From: Ilyomonas sp963847085
GTDB taxonomy: Bacteria; Bacteroidota; Bacteroidia; Chitinophagales; Chitinophagaceae
Direction: 5' to 3'
DNA length: 64,000 nucleotides
Assembly: GCA_963847085.1 (NCBI GenBank)
Contig: CAWJYO010000011.1
Span: 248,001 to 312,000, forward strand
Shown piece after piece: positions 50,232 to 59,340 of the stretch (the stretch's first letter is position 1; each line of letters opens with the position of its first letter). The translations under genes were made by a program, and so were the position numbers. Under the pieces are notes generated by a model, which saw nothing but the letters and a program-made list of their open reading frames with translations, was not told the origin of the DNA and searched no databases.

Positions 50232-51078
50232 CTATGCATAAGCAAATTGCTTTTTTATGATGGTATTGTTCATCTCTATTGTTTTGGAATATTCCGAAAA
50301 AACACCCATCATAAATTCTCGAAACAGATACTTTGAACCTCTTCGCTTACCTTTATATTCATACTCTAAAAGATAGAATGGGAGATATTTCGGGCTAACG
50401 ATTTTATTTTCCTGATAGATTGCTTTTTTAATAATCGCCCAATCATCGGCTTTCAAGGTTTGCTTTCCGTTCTCCTTATATAATCCAGCATATTGTTGAG
50501 AAATCTGTTCAATTGCCTTATCCATGGTACTATAAGATCGCATTGTTACCACCTTATTTTTCTCTTGCTTGATATAATGTTTTAACAGACCGATCAGATT
50601 GACAGTAACTTGTTCTGCGCCATCGTTAAGCCCATGACTCGCGTTCAACTTCTTCACCCTTGCATTTTTTGTTTCGGCAACAGAGAAGTATTTATCGAGC
50701 TTTTTACTTTTATGCTTTTTATGAATATACTTTTTGTCAATGGTAAACAAGCCATGAAGACTTGTTTCCTTATCAACCATGGCACAGCGTATTTTCATAG
50801 CTGTTAGCCAGGCAGTTTTTACAGTAATACCAAGATTTAGATGAGATTGTTTGAGCAGGAATAGTATTCCTGTTTTTCAACATTGCTTTGATAATAACAA
50901 TCCATGTTGGGAGATCAAGTCTTGTATCTTCAAAGATAGTACCTACAAGTACTGAAAATGACTTTGCACAATCGTAGCAAAAGTGGCGTCCGGGCTCATT
51001 CTTAGCCTTGTGTGTTTTTTTAGAAAAACAATAAGGACAAATCACTTTGTTTCTCCACCTTAGCTTTTCGAAATACAT
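50232..51078 (-). pseudogene. IS1595-type (ISXO2-like) transposase remnant, frameshifted
   Basis: Two minus-strand frames belong together. The first (51078 to about 50835) has an N-terminal zinc ribbon, CPYCFSKK...FCYDCAKSF, followed by VGTIFEDTRLDLPTW, the typical IS1595 N-terminus. It then shifts: the other frame continues the expected helix KLGITVKTAWLTAMKIRC and runs to 50232. One extra base near 50833-50838 explains this. The DDE part is degenerate. The usual (D)E-x-YIGG motif reads TIDKKYIHKK, and the later conserved Asp and Glu positions are unclear, so it would be inactive even without the frameshift. I could not recognise terminal inverted repeats or a target duplication. Confidence 0.7.
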
Positions 51079-51250
51079 AATACACTGCTTGCTGTGTATC
51101 GAATTGTTGTTTCATATATCTTACATTCTTTTATCATTCTTTTAAATTGCTTCAATACATCATTAACAAGAGAATTTGGTTTTGCCCAAATAATCTCCTG
51201 TTAACTTTTTCGTTACAAAAGCTTCCATAAACCATAAATGAAAAATAGAA

Positions 51251-51772
51251 TTAAGACAGCCGCGGAGGTGGTGTTATTACATCGCTGAAAGCAGAAGAGA
51301 TAAATATAGTGTTATAAAAGAAACCGGTGTTTGCATGGGTGCCTGTTTGAAAAGAAAATAGTAAGGCGTGAAAACAATATTGGGGATTATAAATGATCCT
51401 TACATTTTTTAGAGAAGAACTTTTAGGGAATTCTGACACACTAACATCGTCAGCCTTAAAAAAATCGCTTATTTCAGATAAAATATCCTGCTCATCCGTA
51501 TCATGGTATAACGAAAGAAACAAGGTATCATTGATAATTTCTCTTTTCCCGACATCATATAAATTCCCGTCAATCCTAATCTCATCACCACTATAGGCAT
51601 CCTGTTGGTTCAACGGCACTTTAATTACATTGAAAGAAGAATTGTGTTTTGCCGCAGCCACACCACACGATGCCCTATGTTTTGAGTACAACAGCATGAT
51701 ATCAAAATACCCATAATAAAACACACTGCTGCCTATTATGAGTATCAATAAAAGGAATGCTGTTATTTTCAT
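51251..51772 (-). CDS. Unknown small exported or membrane-anchored protein
   Basis: The 173-residue product starts with a hydrophobic helix (MKITAFLLLILIIGSSVFYYGYF), so it is anchored or exported. The middle shows the pattern GDEIRIDGNLYDVGKREIINDTLFLSLYHD, resembling small uncharacterised Bacteroidota proteins with a (D/E)hxhxGxhYDV motif. The C-terminus is Pro-rich (ITPPPRLS). I do not recognise a family. A twin palindromic element lies 96 bp upstream, between this gene and the divergent T9SS gene. Confidence 0.6.
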   Translation of the reverse strand: MKITAFLLLILIIGSSVFYYGYFDIMLLYSKHRASCGVAAAKHNSSFNVIKVPLNQQDAYSGDEIRIDGNLYDVGKREIINDTLFLSLYHDTDEQDILSEISDFFKADDVSVSEFPKSSSLKNVRIIYNPQYCFHALLFSFQTGTHANTGFFYNTIFISSAFSDVITPPPRLS

Positions 51773-51867
51773 AAATAGTAAAGTCCGCCAGTTAGAAAAA
51801 CAAACTTATTAAAAATTTGCAAGGTTTTACTCCAAATTTTACTTTACAGTCATTCCTGTTTGTTTTT

Positions 51868-51905
51868 ATACCTTATGGTATTTTTATTTTTATACATAAT
51901 GGTAT
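51868..51905. promoter_or_regulatory. Twin palindromic operator candidate
   Basis: Two 14-bp elements, ATACCTTATGGTAT (51868-51881) and ATACATAATGGTAT (51892-51905), are spaced 24 bp start to start. The first is a perfect ATACC-N4-GGTAT palindrome, the second has one mismatch. They lie between divergent genes starting at 51772 and 52051. Confidence 0.45.
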
Positions 51906-52050
51906 TTTTTCAAAACATTCTTATATCTTAGTTTTTTATTTGTCACATTAACCGGTGAAGAAATAAAACCAAAAGCTAATTGCACTTTCGTTATAACACA
52001 TTTTAAACTACAGCTTCCCGATCAATTTTTATAAACAAAAACCACTATTT

Positions 52051-55000
52051 ATGACACCTGCATTTCTACGTTGTACAGGCTTCATTTTACTATTAGGCTT
52101 ATTGAGCCTATCAATCAAAACCAATGCACAGGTTACGAAACGAACCTTCAGCTTTGAGAAACCTAAAGTGATTAATTTTAGTGAATTAGCTGAGAATGAG
52201 AAAAACCACCCGGTCATTTTGCAGCCCCGGTTTATTGAGCAAGGGGAAGACCGCGACAAATTTATCTTTAAGCCTCATGCCGTAAAAGCAGGCGCAAAGG
52301 TTGAGAATATCAGCAATACCAAAAAGAATTTGAATCCTGAATCGGCCACTGCTGCAAGTTCTCCTGCACCCAGCCAAAACTTCCAGGGAGTATTAGATAA
52401 CGGAACTTTAATACCACCAGACATTAATGGTGCTGTAGGCACTAATTATGTTGTAGAAACCACCAACCAGCAATTCAATATTTACACCAAGAGCACGGGC
52501 GCATTACAAAGCACTGTTTCGATAACAACACTGTTTTCACCAAGCGGCTTATCCGGCTATTATGATCCGCATATTATTTATGACCCTACCAGCGACAGGT
52601 TTGTTATCTGTATTGATGCAGGTTCTGGCACTTCGGCCTCACCTTCTTATTTTGCATTGGCTGTTTCAGCATCAGGAGACCCAACAGGTTCATGGTATAT
52701 TTATAAAGTAGAATGCACACCGTCTGCAACTACAGACTTTATGGATTATCCAATGCTTGGTTTTAGCAGTAGCTGGATAGTGATGACGGGTAACGATTTT
52801 CCTGCATCAGGGAATAACAGCACGCATATTTATGTGTGGCCCAAAGCCACTTTATATGCTGGCGGAGCTGGAACAGCTACCACATTTGTAGATGCTAATA
52901 ATATCCTGGTTTCACCTGCTTCAACATACGATGCAGGTGTAGCCACCGTATATATGGTTTCTGACTATAATGGTAATTCAGGCGGAAATGGTTATGTGAA
53001 TGTAGGAACGATTACTGGCACTTCTACGCCCGTATATACCGCCGGAAACCAGTTAGGAATCAATCAACCATGGCAGGAGCCATCAGCCTTAGTGAATGCG
53101 CCTCAATTGGGCGAAACAGCAGCAAAAGGTTTGGAAGCCGGAGATACACGTGTACATAGCTGTATTTACCGTAATGGTTCATTGTGGTTTACACACAGTG
53201 TATTTTTACCCGCGTCAGGAACGATAAAGAATGCAGCAGTTGATTGGTGGCAAATTAATCCTTCTTCATTAACCGTTACACAGTTTGACCGTATTGCTGA
53301 CCCAAATGCAGCCATCTGGTATTATTATCCAAGCCTTGATGTAAATGCAAATGGTGATATGCTGATTGGCTATTCTACTTCCAGCTCAACTACCTATGGA
53401 GGAGCGCAATATGCATTACGCTTAAATTCTGATGCAGCCAACACATTGGAAACACCCAACCAATTTGTAAACGGTGTGGCCGGTTATTATAAAACTTATG
53501 GCGGTGGCCGTAACCGTTGGGGAGATTTTTCAGGAACTGCTTTTGACCCAACCGATAATTCTTTTTGGACTTTCCAGGAATGGGCAAATACAGGTAATAA
53601 TTGGGGAACTCAGGTAGCTCATGTGCCAGTTACATCAGTGGCTCCGTGCAGTGTTCCTACAGGTATGACCACAACCAATATAACAAATACAACAGCAACC
53701 TTTGGCTGGACAGCCGTATCTGGCGCAACAGGTTACAATATTCAATACCGAATTGTAGGCACCACTACATGGAGCACCGGAACAACCACCACCAACTCAT
53801 ACAATGCCGCGAGTTTAACCGCAGGCAGCAATTATGAATGGCAGGTTCAAACTGTATGTTCGGCTACTTCTAACTTCTGCATTTACAGCTTCTACTGATT
53901 TCACTACAACTGGCGGATGTGCAACACCAACGGGATTGCTGCGTCTTCTATTACGACATCAAGCGCTACTTTAGGATGGTCAGCAGTAACCGGTTCCTTA
54001 AGTTATAATCTTGAATATGGCACTTCGCTTTCATCTTTAACAACTGTAACCGGGCTAACCACCAATTCTCTATGCATTGAGCAACCTTAACTCTGGCACG
54101 AAATATTACTTTGAAGTACAAACTGTTTGCTCAGGCGGAAGCAGTACTTACAGTGCTATAGATTCATTTACTACCGTAGCACCTTGCACTGCGCCAACGG
54201 GACTTACCGCATCTTCTATTAGTACAACAAGCGCAACTTTAGGCTGGTCAAGCGATAAGCAGTGCAGTAAGTTATACATTACAATGGAAAGCGTCTACAG
54301 CAGGCAGCTATACCACAGTAACAGGCATTAGTACCAATTCCTACGCTTTATCGGGTTTAACAACAGCTACCAAATACTACTTCCAGGTACAAACGGTTTG
54401 TGCCAGCGGAAGCAGCAGCTATAGTGTTTTGGATTCCTTTACTACCGCAAGTTCAGTTGCTTATTGTGCTTCGAAAGGAAAGACTACTTATGAGTACATC
54501 AAAACAGTTGTAGTAGGTAGCATCAACCATACCAGCACAAACGACGGAGGTTATGGCAATTATACCAGTGTTTCTACCAATCTCGCTGCGGGGTCGACTT
54601 ATACAGTTAAATTAACCCCTGGCTTTACGGGTTCGAGTTATGCTGAAGACTGGACTATCTACATTGATTACAATGAAGATGGAACCCTTAACGGAACAGG
54701 GGAAACAGTGCTGAAAGTTAGTTCCTCCAGAACAGGGTCAGCCACAGGCACTTTCACAGTTCCGACAACTGCTAAAAGTGGTTCTACCAGAATGAGGATA
54801 CAACTATCGTACGGTTCATACAGTACAAATCCTTGTGCAACCATTACCTATGGTGATGTGCAAGATTTCACGGTTAATATAACTGGCGGAACAGATCCTT
54901 CTTCTAACCAGTTAATTACATCAACCGATAAAATTAATTTGGAAGGTGAAAACAGCCTTTCTATAATTCCTAATCCTGTTAGAAGCAGTGCCAATGCAAC

Positions 55001-55220
55001 TGCGGTTTATCATCTTGCAAAAGATGGCAACACTACATTACAGGTGATTGATGCTCAAGGACGAATTGTATTTACGCAAGACTTAGGTTTGCAAAATGCG
55101 GGTCAGCACAATTATTTATTGTACAATATAGCTGGTAAACTGCATGCAGGTTATTATTTAGTGGTGCTTAAACAAGGAAATGATATTGCTGCTAAAAACC
55201 GCTTTATAATCGGGAAGTAG
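52051..55220 (+). pseudogene. T9SS-secreted fibronectin-III/GEVED protein broken by four frameshifts
   Basis: ATG 52051 opens a secreted protein (signal LLLGLLSLSIKTNAQ) with an N-terminal propeller-like region to about residue 530 (GVLDNGTLIPPDINGAVGTN, DPTSDRFVICIDAG, RNRWGDFSGTAFDPTDNSFW). At least four fibronectin-III units follow, each of the form CTAPTGLTASSISTTSATLGW...YYFEVQTVCSGGSS. A GEVED-type domain (YEYIKTVVVGSINHTS, DWTIYIDYNEDG) and a T9SS type A sorting domain (SIIPNPVRSS, LHAGYYLVVLKQGNDIAAKN) end the protein. Frames change near 53870, 53932, 54070 and 54251. Each shift rejoins recognisable Fn3 sequence, so four single-base indels lie within 381 bp. Reconstructed length is about 1055 residues. 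Repeat-driven assembly error and true decay are both possible. Confidence 0.75.
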
Positions 55221-55250
55221 GGAGTTATCGTTAATAAAACATGCAAAAAC

Positions 55251-55280
55251 AAAACCCTCACTTAATGGTGAGGGTTTTTT
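55251..55280 (+). terminator. Intrinsic terminator after the T9SS gene
   Basis: AAAACCCTCAC (55251-55261) pairs with GTGAGGGTTTT (55268-55278), followed by further T's, 30 bp after the stop. The 11-mer word at 55243-55253 runs into the stem. Confidence 0.8.
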
Positions 55281-55378
55281 ATTGGCAATAATATAAAACG
55301 CCGTTTGCAGGAATTTATATTGTAATTTATTATCAATAAATATTTAATTAAAACAAAAGCTCATATTGCTTAACGTAA

Positions 55379-55738
55379 TTATCTTGTAGCAATTTTGAAT
55401 ATTATAATCCTGCTGCTATCACAGCTCAATGTATCATATTTCCAGTCAATTGTAACAATAACAGGAAATTGCGGATGATCGCCTAAGGTAAAGCCATCGG
55501 GAAATTGCAGTGTTTTAAAGGAAGTACAGTATATACACTTTCCTTTCGGATCAGGTACACCATCGATATGAATAAAAAAGCCTCCGGGACAATTACAGGG
55601 GTCATGGCTGTTACATGGCCGCATGCTCTTATCGGCACTCATGATTTCGGCATTGTTATGATATACTTGAGAATCACTTTTCTCAACGCAAGGAGTAGTA
55701 AACATCATCATAACAGCAACAATTATTAGATTCAACAT
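55379..55738 (-). CDS. Unknown small exported Cys-rich protein
   Basis: The 119-residue product has a short hydrophobic N-terminus (LNLIIVAVMMMFTTPCVEK) that could be a signal peptide, with no canonical lipobox. Seven cysteines occur: one at the end of that segment, then PCNSHDPCNCPGG, CIYC and a late one, a pattern compatible with disulfides or metal binding. No family is recognised. A GCAAAAACAAA copy directly abuts its ATG. The palindromic terminator at 55769-55796 lies just upstream and isolates it from the pseudogene before it. Confidence 0.5.
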   Translation of the reverse strand: MLNLIIVAVMMMFTTPCVEKSDSQVYHNNAEIMSADKSMRPCNSHDPCNCPGGFFIHIDGVPDPKGKCIYCTSFKTLQFPDGFTLGDHPQFPVIVTIDWKYDTLSCDSSRIIIFKIATR

Positions 55739-55768
55739 CTTTGTTTTTGCATGTAAAATTGTAATAAA

Positions 55769-55796
55769 AAAAGTTTAGTTTATAAACTAAACTTTT
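55769..55796 (-). terminator. 28-nt perfect palindrome, terminator of the VPS10-like pseudogene
   Basis: A self-complementary 28-mer centred on 55782/55783 with arms AAAAGTTTAGTTTA, followed by a T-run on the minus strand. It overlaps the pseudogene stop codon at 55780-55782. Confidence 0.7.
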
Positions 55797-57118
55797 GCTT
55801 TTCTTGTACTAACAGCTTCCATTTCGCTTCTAAAGCTTGCAAGTTTTTTTCTAATTGTTGCACAGCGTCGGCTGTTCTTTGCGTAGGTGTAACATCTGCC
55901 TCTTGTAAAATCCCACATAAGCGGTGTTCGCCGCTTTTTGCTGAAAGAATTTGTCGAGGTCATATCCAGTATAAAGGCACATTTAATTCGGGTATTTTGT
56001 AAGTGGTATCATTGCTGGAATATTTTCTTACTATGTTTCCTTTTGCGTCTATAATCTCAAGTGTTACTTCGTTGGTTGAATTGTTCTTTACATAATAATC
56101 AATGATAGCACCATCAGGTGGGTTTTGTCCGGCAGGTTCATCCGGAGGCTAGGGAGTATCGGTATTTATATCCCATCGAACCCGGTATACATTGGCAGGC
56201 TTAAATAAAATAGCATCAGCATTTTTGTTCACATTTACTATACTTCGCAGCGGGTTAATATCATCCAATATCCAAAAGCCCCGGCCATAAGAAGCTACAA
56301 TAATATCGTCGTTCTTTATCATCAGGTCTCTTATTGAACTGGCAGGCATATTTAACCGTAGAGATTGCCAGTGTTCGCCATCATCAAAAGAAACATAAGT
56401 TGAGGTTTCCGACCCGGCAAACAACAACCCTTTTTGCTTTGTATCTTCCCGTACAACATTGATTGGTTCATCGGGCAAGCCGGAAACGGTTGACTGCCGC
56501 ATACACAGTCTGATTATCGAAATGACCTGCATCAATAAGAGAAATCTTGCTCCATGCCGTTAGTTCCGATGGCGTTATATCGCTCCATATTGTAACGCCA
56601 TCATGTGTAAGTTGTATCAAGCCATCATCAGTACCGCACCAAATCGTATTGATATCTTTGTATGAGGGAGCCACCGTATAAATTACACCTCGTTGCTTTA
56701 ATGTTTGCTTTGCTTCTGCTGTGTAAATGCCGATACCTTCGGGGAGATGTTCGTATGTTTTCCGGGTAAGATCGGGACGATGCAAGCCTTCACCATTAAC
56801 CCACATAAATAATATTTGGATCGGATGGTGCTACTACGCTGTACCAATTGATCCTGTTGATTCCTTTTCGAAGATACTCTGCCACGTACGCCCGTAATCG
56901 GTGGTTTTCCAAACGCCACCGTTATTTACACCAATGTAAAATATATTAGGCTGCTGTGGCACACCTGCTGCGCCAACAGTTCTTCCACCGCGGTAAGGAC
57001 TAATAGAGCGCCATTGCATTTGACTGAAATAAACCGAATCGTACTGCTGCGCTATTACGTTAAAACCAAATAAAATAGCAGAAAGCTTGAAATGCAGAAA
57101 TAACCGAAACGTATTCAT
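55780..57118 (-). pseudogene. Decayed VPS10/sortilin-type BNR-propeller protein with internal deletions
   Basis: Intact relatives are exported propeller proteins of about 1000 residues. This copy keeps the N-terminus (signal, then WRSISPYRGGRTVGAAGVP, GVNNGGVWKTTDYGRTW) and C-terminal parts (RKTYEHLPEGIGIYTAEAKQ, GLPDEPINVVREDTKQKG, GRGFWILDDINPL). Two indels near 56846 and 56826 break the frame. HRPDL, normally early, runs directly into TRKTYEHLPEG, normally hundreds of residues later (56763-56785). NRFRL joins SGLPDEP at an 11-base shared sequence (56477-56487), removing a further short stretch. An in-frame TAG (56149-56151) and TGA (55960-55962) interrupt sequence that still matches the family (PPDEPAGQNPPDGAIIDYYV, PRQILSAKSGEHR). 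The C-terminal helix LQEADVTPTQRTADAVQQL is recognisable. It is a true pseudogene. Confidence 0.75.
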
Positions 57119-57540
57119 GATAAGTATCTTTTGGTTAGCATTCTTTGCTCAAAACAATTTTATACATTATATGCCATAATTGCGGTTTTTTATTTCTGGA
57201 TAGCACACAAATCTTCCTGTTAGTAAAGTAGAACAACCATTGCAGAAAGAAATAAAAGTGAGGTTAAAAATTAGCAGATGATATGTAATAAGCTAAGCAA
57301 TAGTGTACTTTAAACATTCTAAATCGGCGTTCGTTTTGAATTGTAAAAGTGAAAACTTTATCGTATAATTCATTAATTTCTTTTGTTTTTGCCATTTTTT
57401 CTGAGGAAGCTTTTCTTTTTAACACACAAGGAACAATAACATGTTGTATTTATAAACACATAAAAAGCTTCAAATTTATATCTGCTCCTACTCTTTTTAC
57501 AACGGCATAATTTTTATACTGTCTTCCTCAAAAACTGATA
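57119..57540. other. Intergenic gap between divergent genes
   Basis: No gene is supported. It contains one 11-mer word copy (57382-57392) and should hold the promoter of the MRJP-family gene. No convincing TAnnTTTG was found. Confidence 0.4.
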
Positions 57541-58671
57541 ATGAAAAACACCATTTTATTAGCCACAGTAATGGTTGTGTTTGCTTTTGCCTGCAACAAT
57601 TCCAATACTTCAACTACTACATCTGACAGCACAAGCAGCACAGAAAGCAACGACACAACTAATAGCAATAAGTTAGAAACTATTTTTACCGACAGTATTT
57701 ATCAATTTACAGGCATTGCCAAAGAAGCCGGCGGACGTTTATTTCTTGTCTATCCAAGATGGTCGCCTATTTATCGTTATGCGGTAGTAACTACAAAAGA
57801 TTCAACCGGCGTAACACCGTATCCAACTGCCGAAATGAATAACTGGCAAACTGGCCAACCGGGCGAAAACAAATGGGTTTGCGTGCAAAGCATGTATATT
57901 GATGACAAAGGTGATTTTTGGGTGATTGACCCTTCGGCACCGATGCTGAAAACAATACAAGGCAAGGGAGCGAAGTTGGTGAAGCTGGATAAAAACAGCG
58001 GTGCGGTATTAAAAAGCTATAATCTTACAGGAACCATTACGGATACAAGTTATGCCAACGATGTAAGAATTGATACACAAAACAATTTTGCTTACATCAC
58101 CGATTCTAAAACCGGCGGTATCATCATTGTCAATCTCGCTACGGGTGCTATACGTGAGGTTTTAAAAGGTGATAAATCCACCCTTTCCGATCCGGCTTAT
58201 CATTTTATTATTGATGGAAGAGAACTGGTGAAAGATGGCAAGGTTGCGAAATTTAATTCAGATGGAATAGCTCTTACTCCCGACAGAACTTATCTGTATT
58301 ATAAGCCGTTAACCGATGATAAACTATATCGCATCAAAACGTCTTACCTGCGCGATTTCACAATGAAAGATTCAGCTTTGAGCCATAGTGTTGAAGACTT
58401 AGGACATTTTAATACAACCGATGGAATGATGTTCGATAAAAGCGGTAATTTGTATATGGGCGATTTGCAGAAGTATGAAATTGTAAAGCTTGATAGCAGT
58501 CTGCATAAGACCGTTCTTGTAAAAGATTCATCGTTGATCTGGCCTGACACATATTCTATTGCCGACGGGTATTTGTATTTTACATGCTCACAAATTAACA
58601 AGCAACCCGATTATAACAACGGCGTAAATAAAAGAACTTCACCTTATAAAGTGTTTCGCATAAAGCTATAA
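57541..58671 (+). CDS. Yellow/major royal jelly protein (MRJP)-family lipoprotein
   Basis: The 376-residue product has a lipoprotein signal (LLATVMVVFAFACNNSN) followed by a Ser/Thr-rich linker of about 25 residues. The rest is a six-blade propeller of the MRJP/yellow family, with VQSMYIDDKGDFWVIDPSAP, TSYANDVRIDTQNNFAYITD, HFIIDGREL and the C-terminal WPDTYSIADGYLYFTCSQIN. In insects such proteins bind amines or act on dopachrome. Bacterial relatives are often annotated as L-dopachrome tautomerase-related, but function is unproven. It is a single-gene unit followed immediately by a very long hairpin. Confidence 0.85.
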   Translation: MKNTILLATVMVVFAFACNNSNTSTTTSDSTSSTESNDTTNSNKLETIFTDSIYQFTGIAKEAGGRLFLVYPRWSPIYRYAVVTTKDSTGVTPYPTAEMNNWQTGQPGENKWVCVQSMYIDDKGDFWVIDPSAPMLKTIQGKGAKLVKLDKNSGAVLKSYNLTGTITDTSYANDVRIDTQNNFAYITDSKTGGIIIVNLATGAIREVLKGDKSTLSDPAYHFIIDGRELVKDGKVAKFNSDGIALTPDRTYLYYKPLTDDKLYRIKTSYLRDFTMKDSALSHSVEDLGHFNTTDGMMFDKSGNLYMGDLQKYEIVKLDSSLHKTVLVKDSSLIWPDTYSIADGYLYFTCSQINKQPDYNNGVNKRTSPYKVFRIKL

Positions 58672-58754
58672 AAAGCGGCAAAAACAAAAAGTGTAATCAA
58701 TTGATGAACGAATGCTCATATAGTTTATTACACTTTTTGTTTTTGCCGCTTTTT
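58670..58754. terminator. 28-bp perfect inverted repeat made of two 11-mer copies
   Basis: Arms 58670-58697 and 58727-58754 are exact complements over 28 bp around a 29-nt loop. Each arm contains GCGGCAAAAACAAAAAGTG. It begins at the stop codon of the MRJP-family gene and could terminate transcription in both directions. Confidence 0.75.
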
Positions 58755-58832
58755 CTCTTACAGTATTATTTCAAATGTTATCTCGGATAGTGTAATAAAA
58801 ATTAAGGCAAAACCAAACCGGCATCTGTTTCC

Positions 58833-59246
58833 CTAATCTTCCCAGGTAAGTGCACCTTTTTTTAGAATGTAATAAAAGCCAATTAGGAAGAAAGCGACAA
58901 ACAAAACCACTTCACCAAACCCTTGCCAGCCAAGGGCTTTAAAGTTTACAGCATAAGGATAAAAGAAAATCACTTCCACATCAAACAACACAAACAAAAT
59001 GGCAACTAAAAAATATTTTACTGCCATTGGCTGCCGTGCCGTTCCATGTGTTTCAATGCCGCTTGCAAAGTTTTCCAGCTTATCGTTGGTTTTTCGTTTC
59101 GGTCCTAAAAAGTTAGAGCCGAGCAACATAACGCTTACAAAGCCTGCAGCAAATATCAACTGAATAGCAATTGGGAAAAAATCAGTTGCAGTGCCACCTG
59201 TTGCAACGCTGGTTTTGGCTTGTAAAAGTGTTGAAAGCAATAACAT
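58833..59246 (-). CDS. nuoA: NADH-quinone oxidoreductase subunit A
   Basis: The 137-residue membrane protein has three hydrophobic segments (FFPIAIQLIFAAGFVSVMLL, YFLVAILFVLFDVEVIFFY, VVLFVAFFLIGFYYILKKGA). Its family signature is LGPKRKTNDKLENFASGIE after the first helix, with the conserved acidic residues of FVLFDVEVIFFYPYA in the second. It is a proton-pumping complex I membrane-arm subunit that couples NADH oxidation to quinone reduction. Other nuo genes would be expected downstream on the minus strand, but they are not present here: the MRJP-family gene follows on the opposite strand. The copy is therefore apart from any nuo cluster within the visible window, which is mildly unusual. Confidence 0.92.
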   Translation of the reverse strand: MLLLSTLLQAKTSVATGGTATDFFPIAIQLIFAAGFVSVMLLGSNFLGPKRKTNDKLENFASGIETHGTARQPMAVKYFLVAILFVLFDVEVIFFYPYAVNFKALGWQGFGEVVLFVAFFLIGFYYILKKGALTWED

Positions 59247-59285
59247 ACTTGTTGATTGAAAGGAGCAAAAATAAGGTAGTCAAAT

Positions 59286-59318
59286 AAAAAACTCTCCCGA
59301 AAAATGAGAGAGTTTTTT
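59286..59318. terminator. Bidirectional terminator between TPR gene and nuoA
   Basis: AAAAAACTCTC (59286-59296) pairs with GAGAGTTTTTT (59308-59318). T-runs exist on both strands. It ends the minus-strand transcript of the TPR gene. Confidence 0.8.
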
Positions 59319-59340
59319 ATTTATTAAAATGAATGAACTT

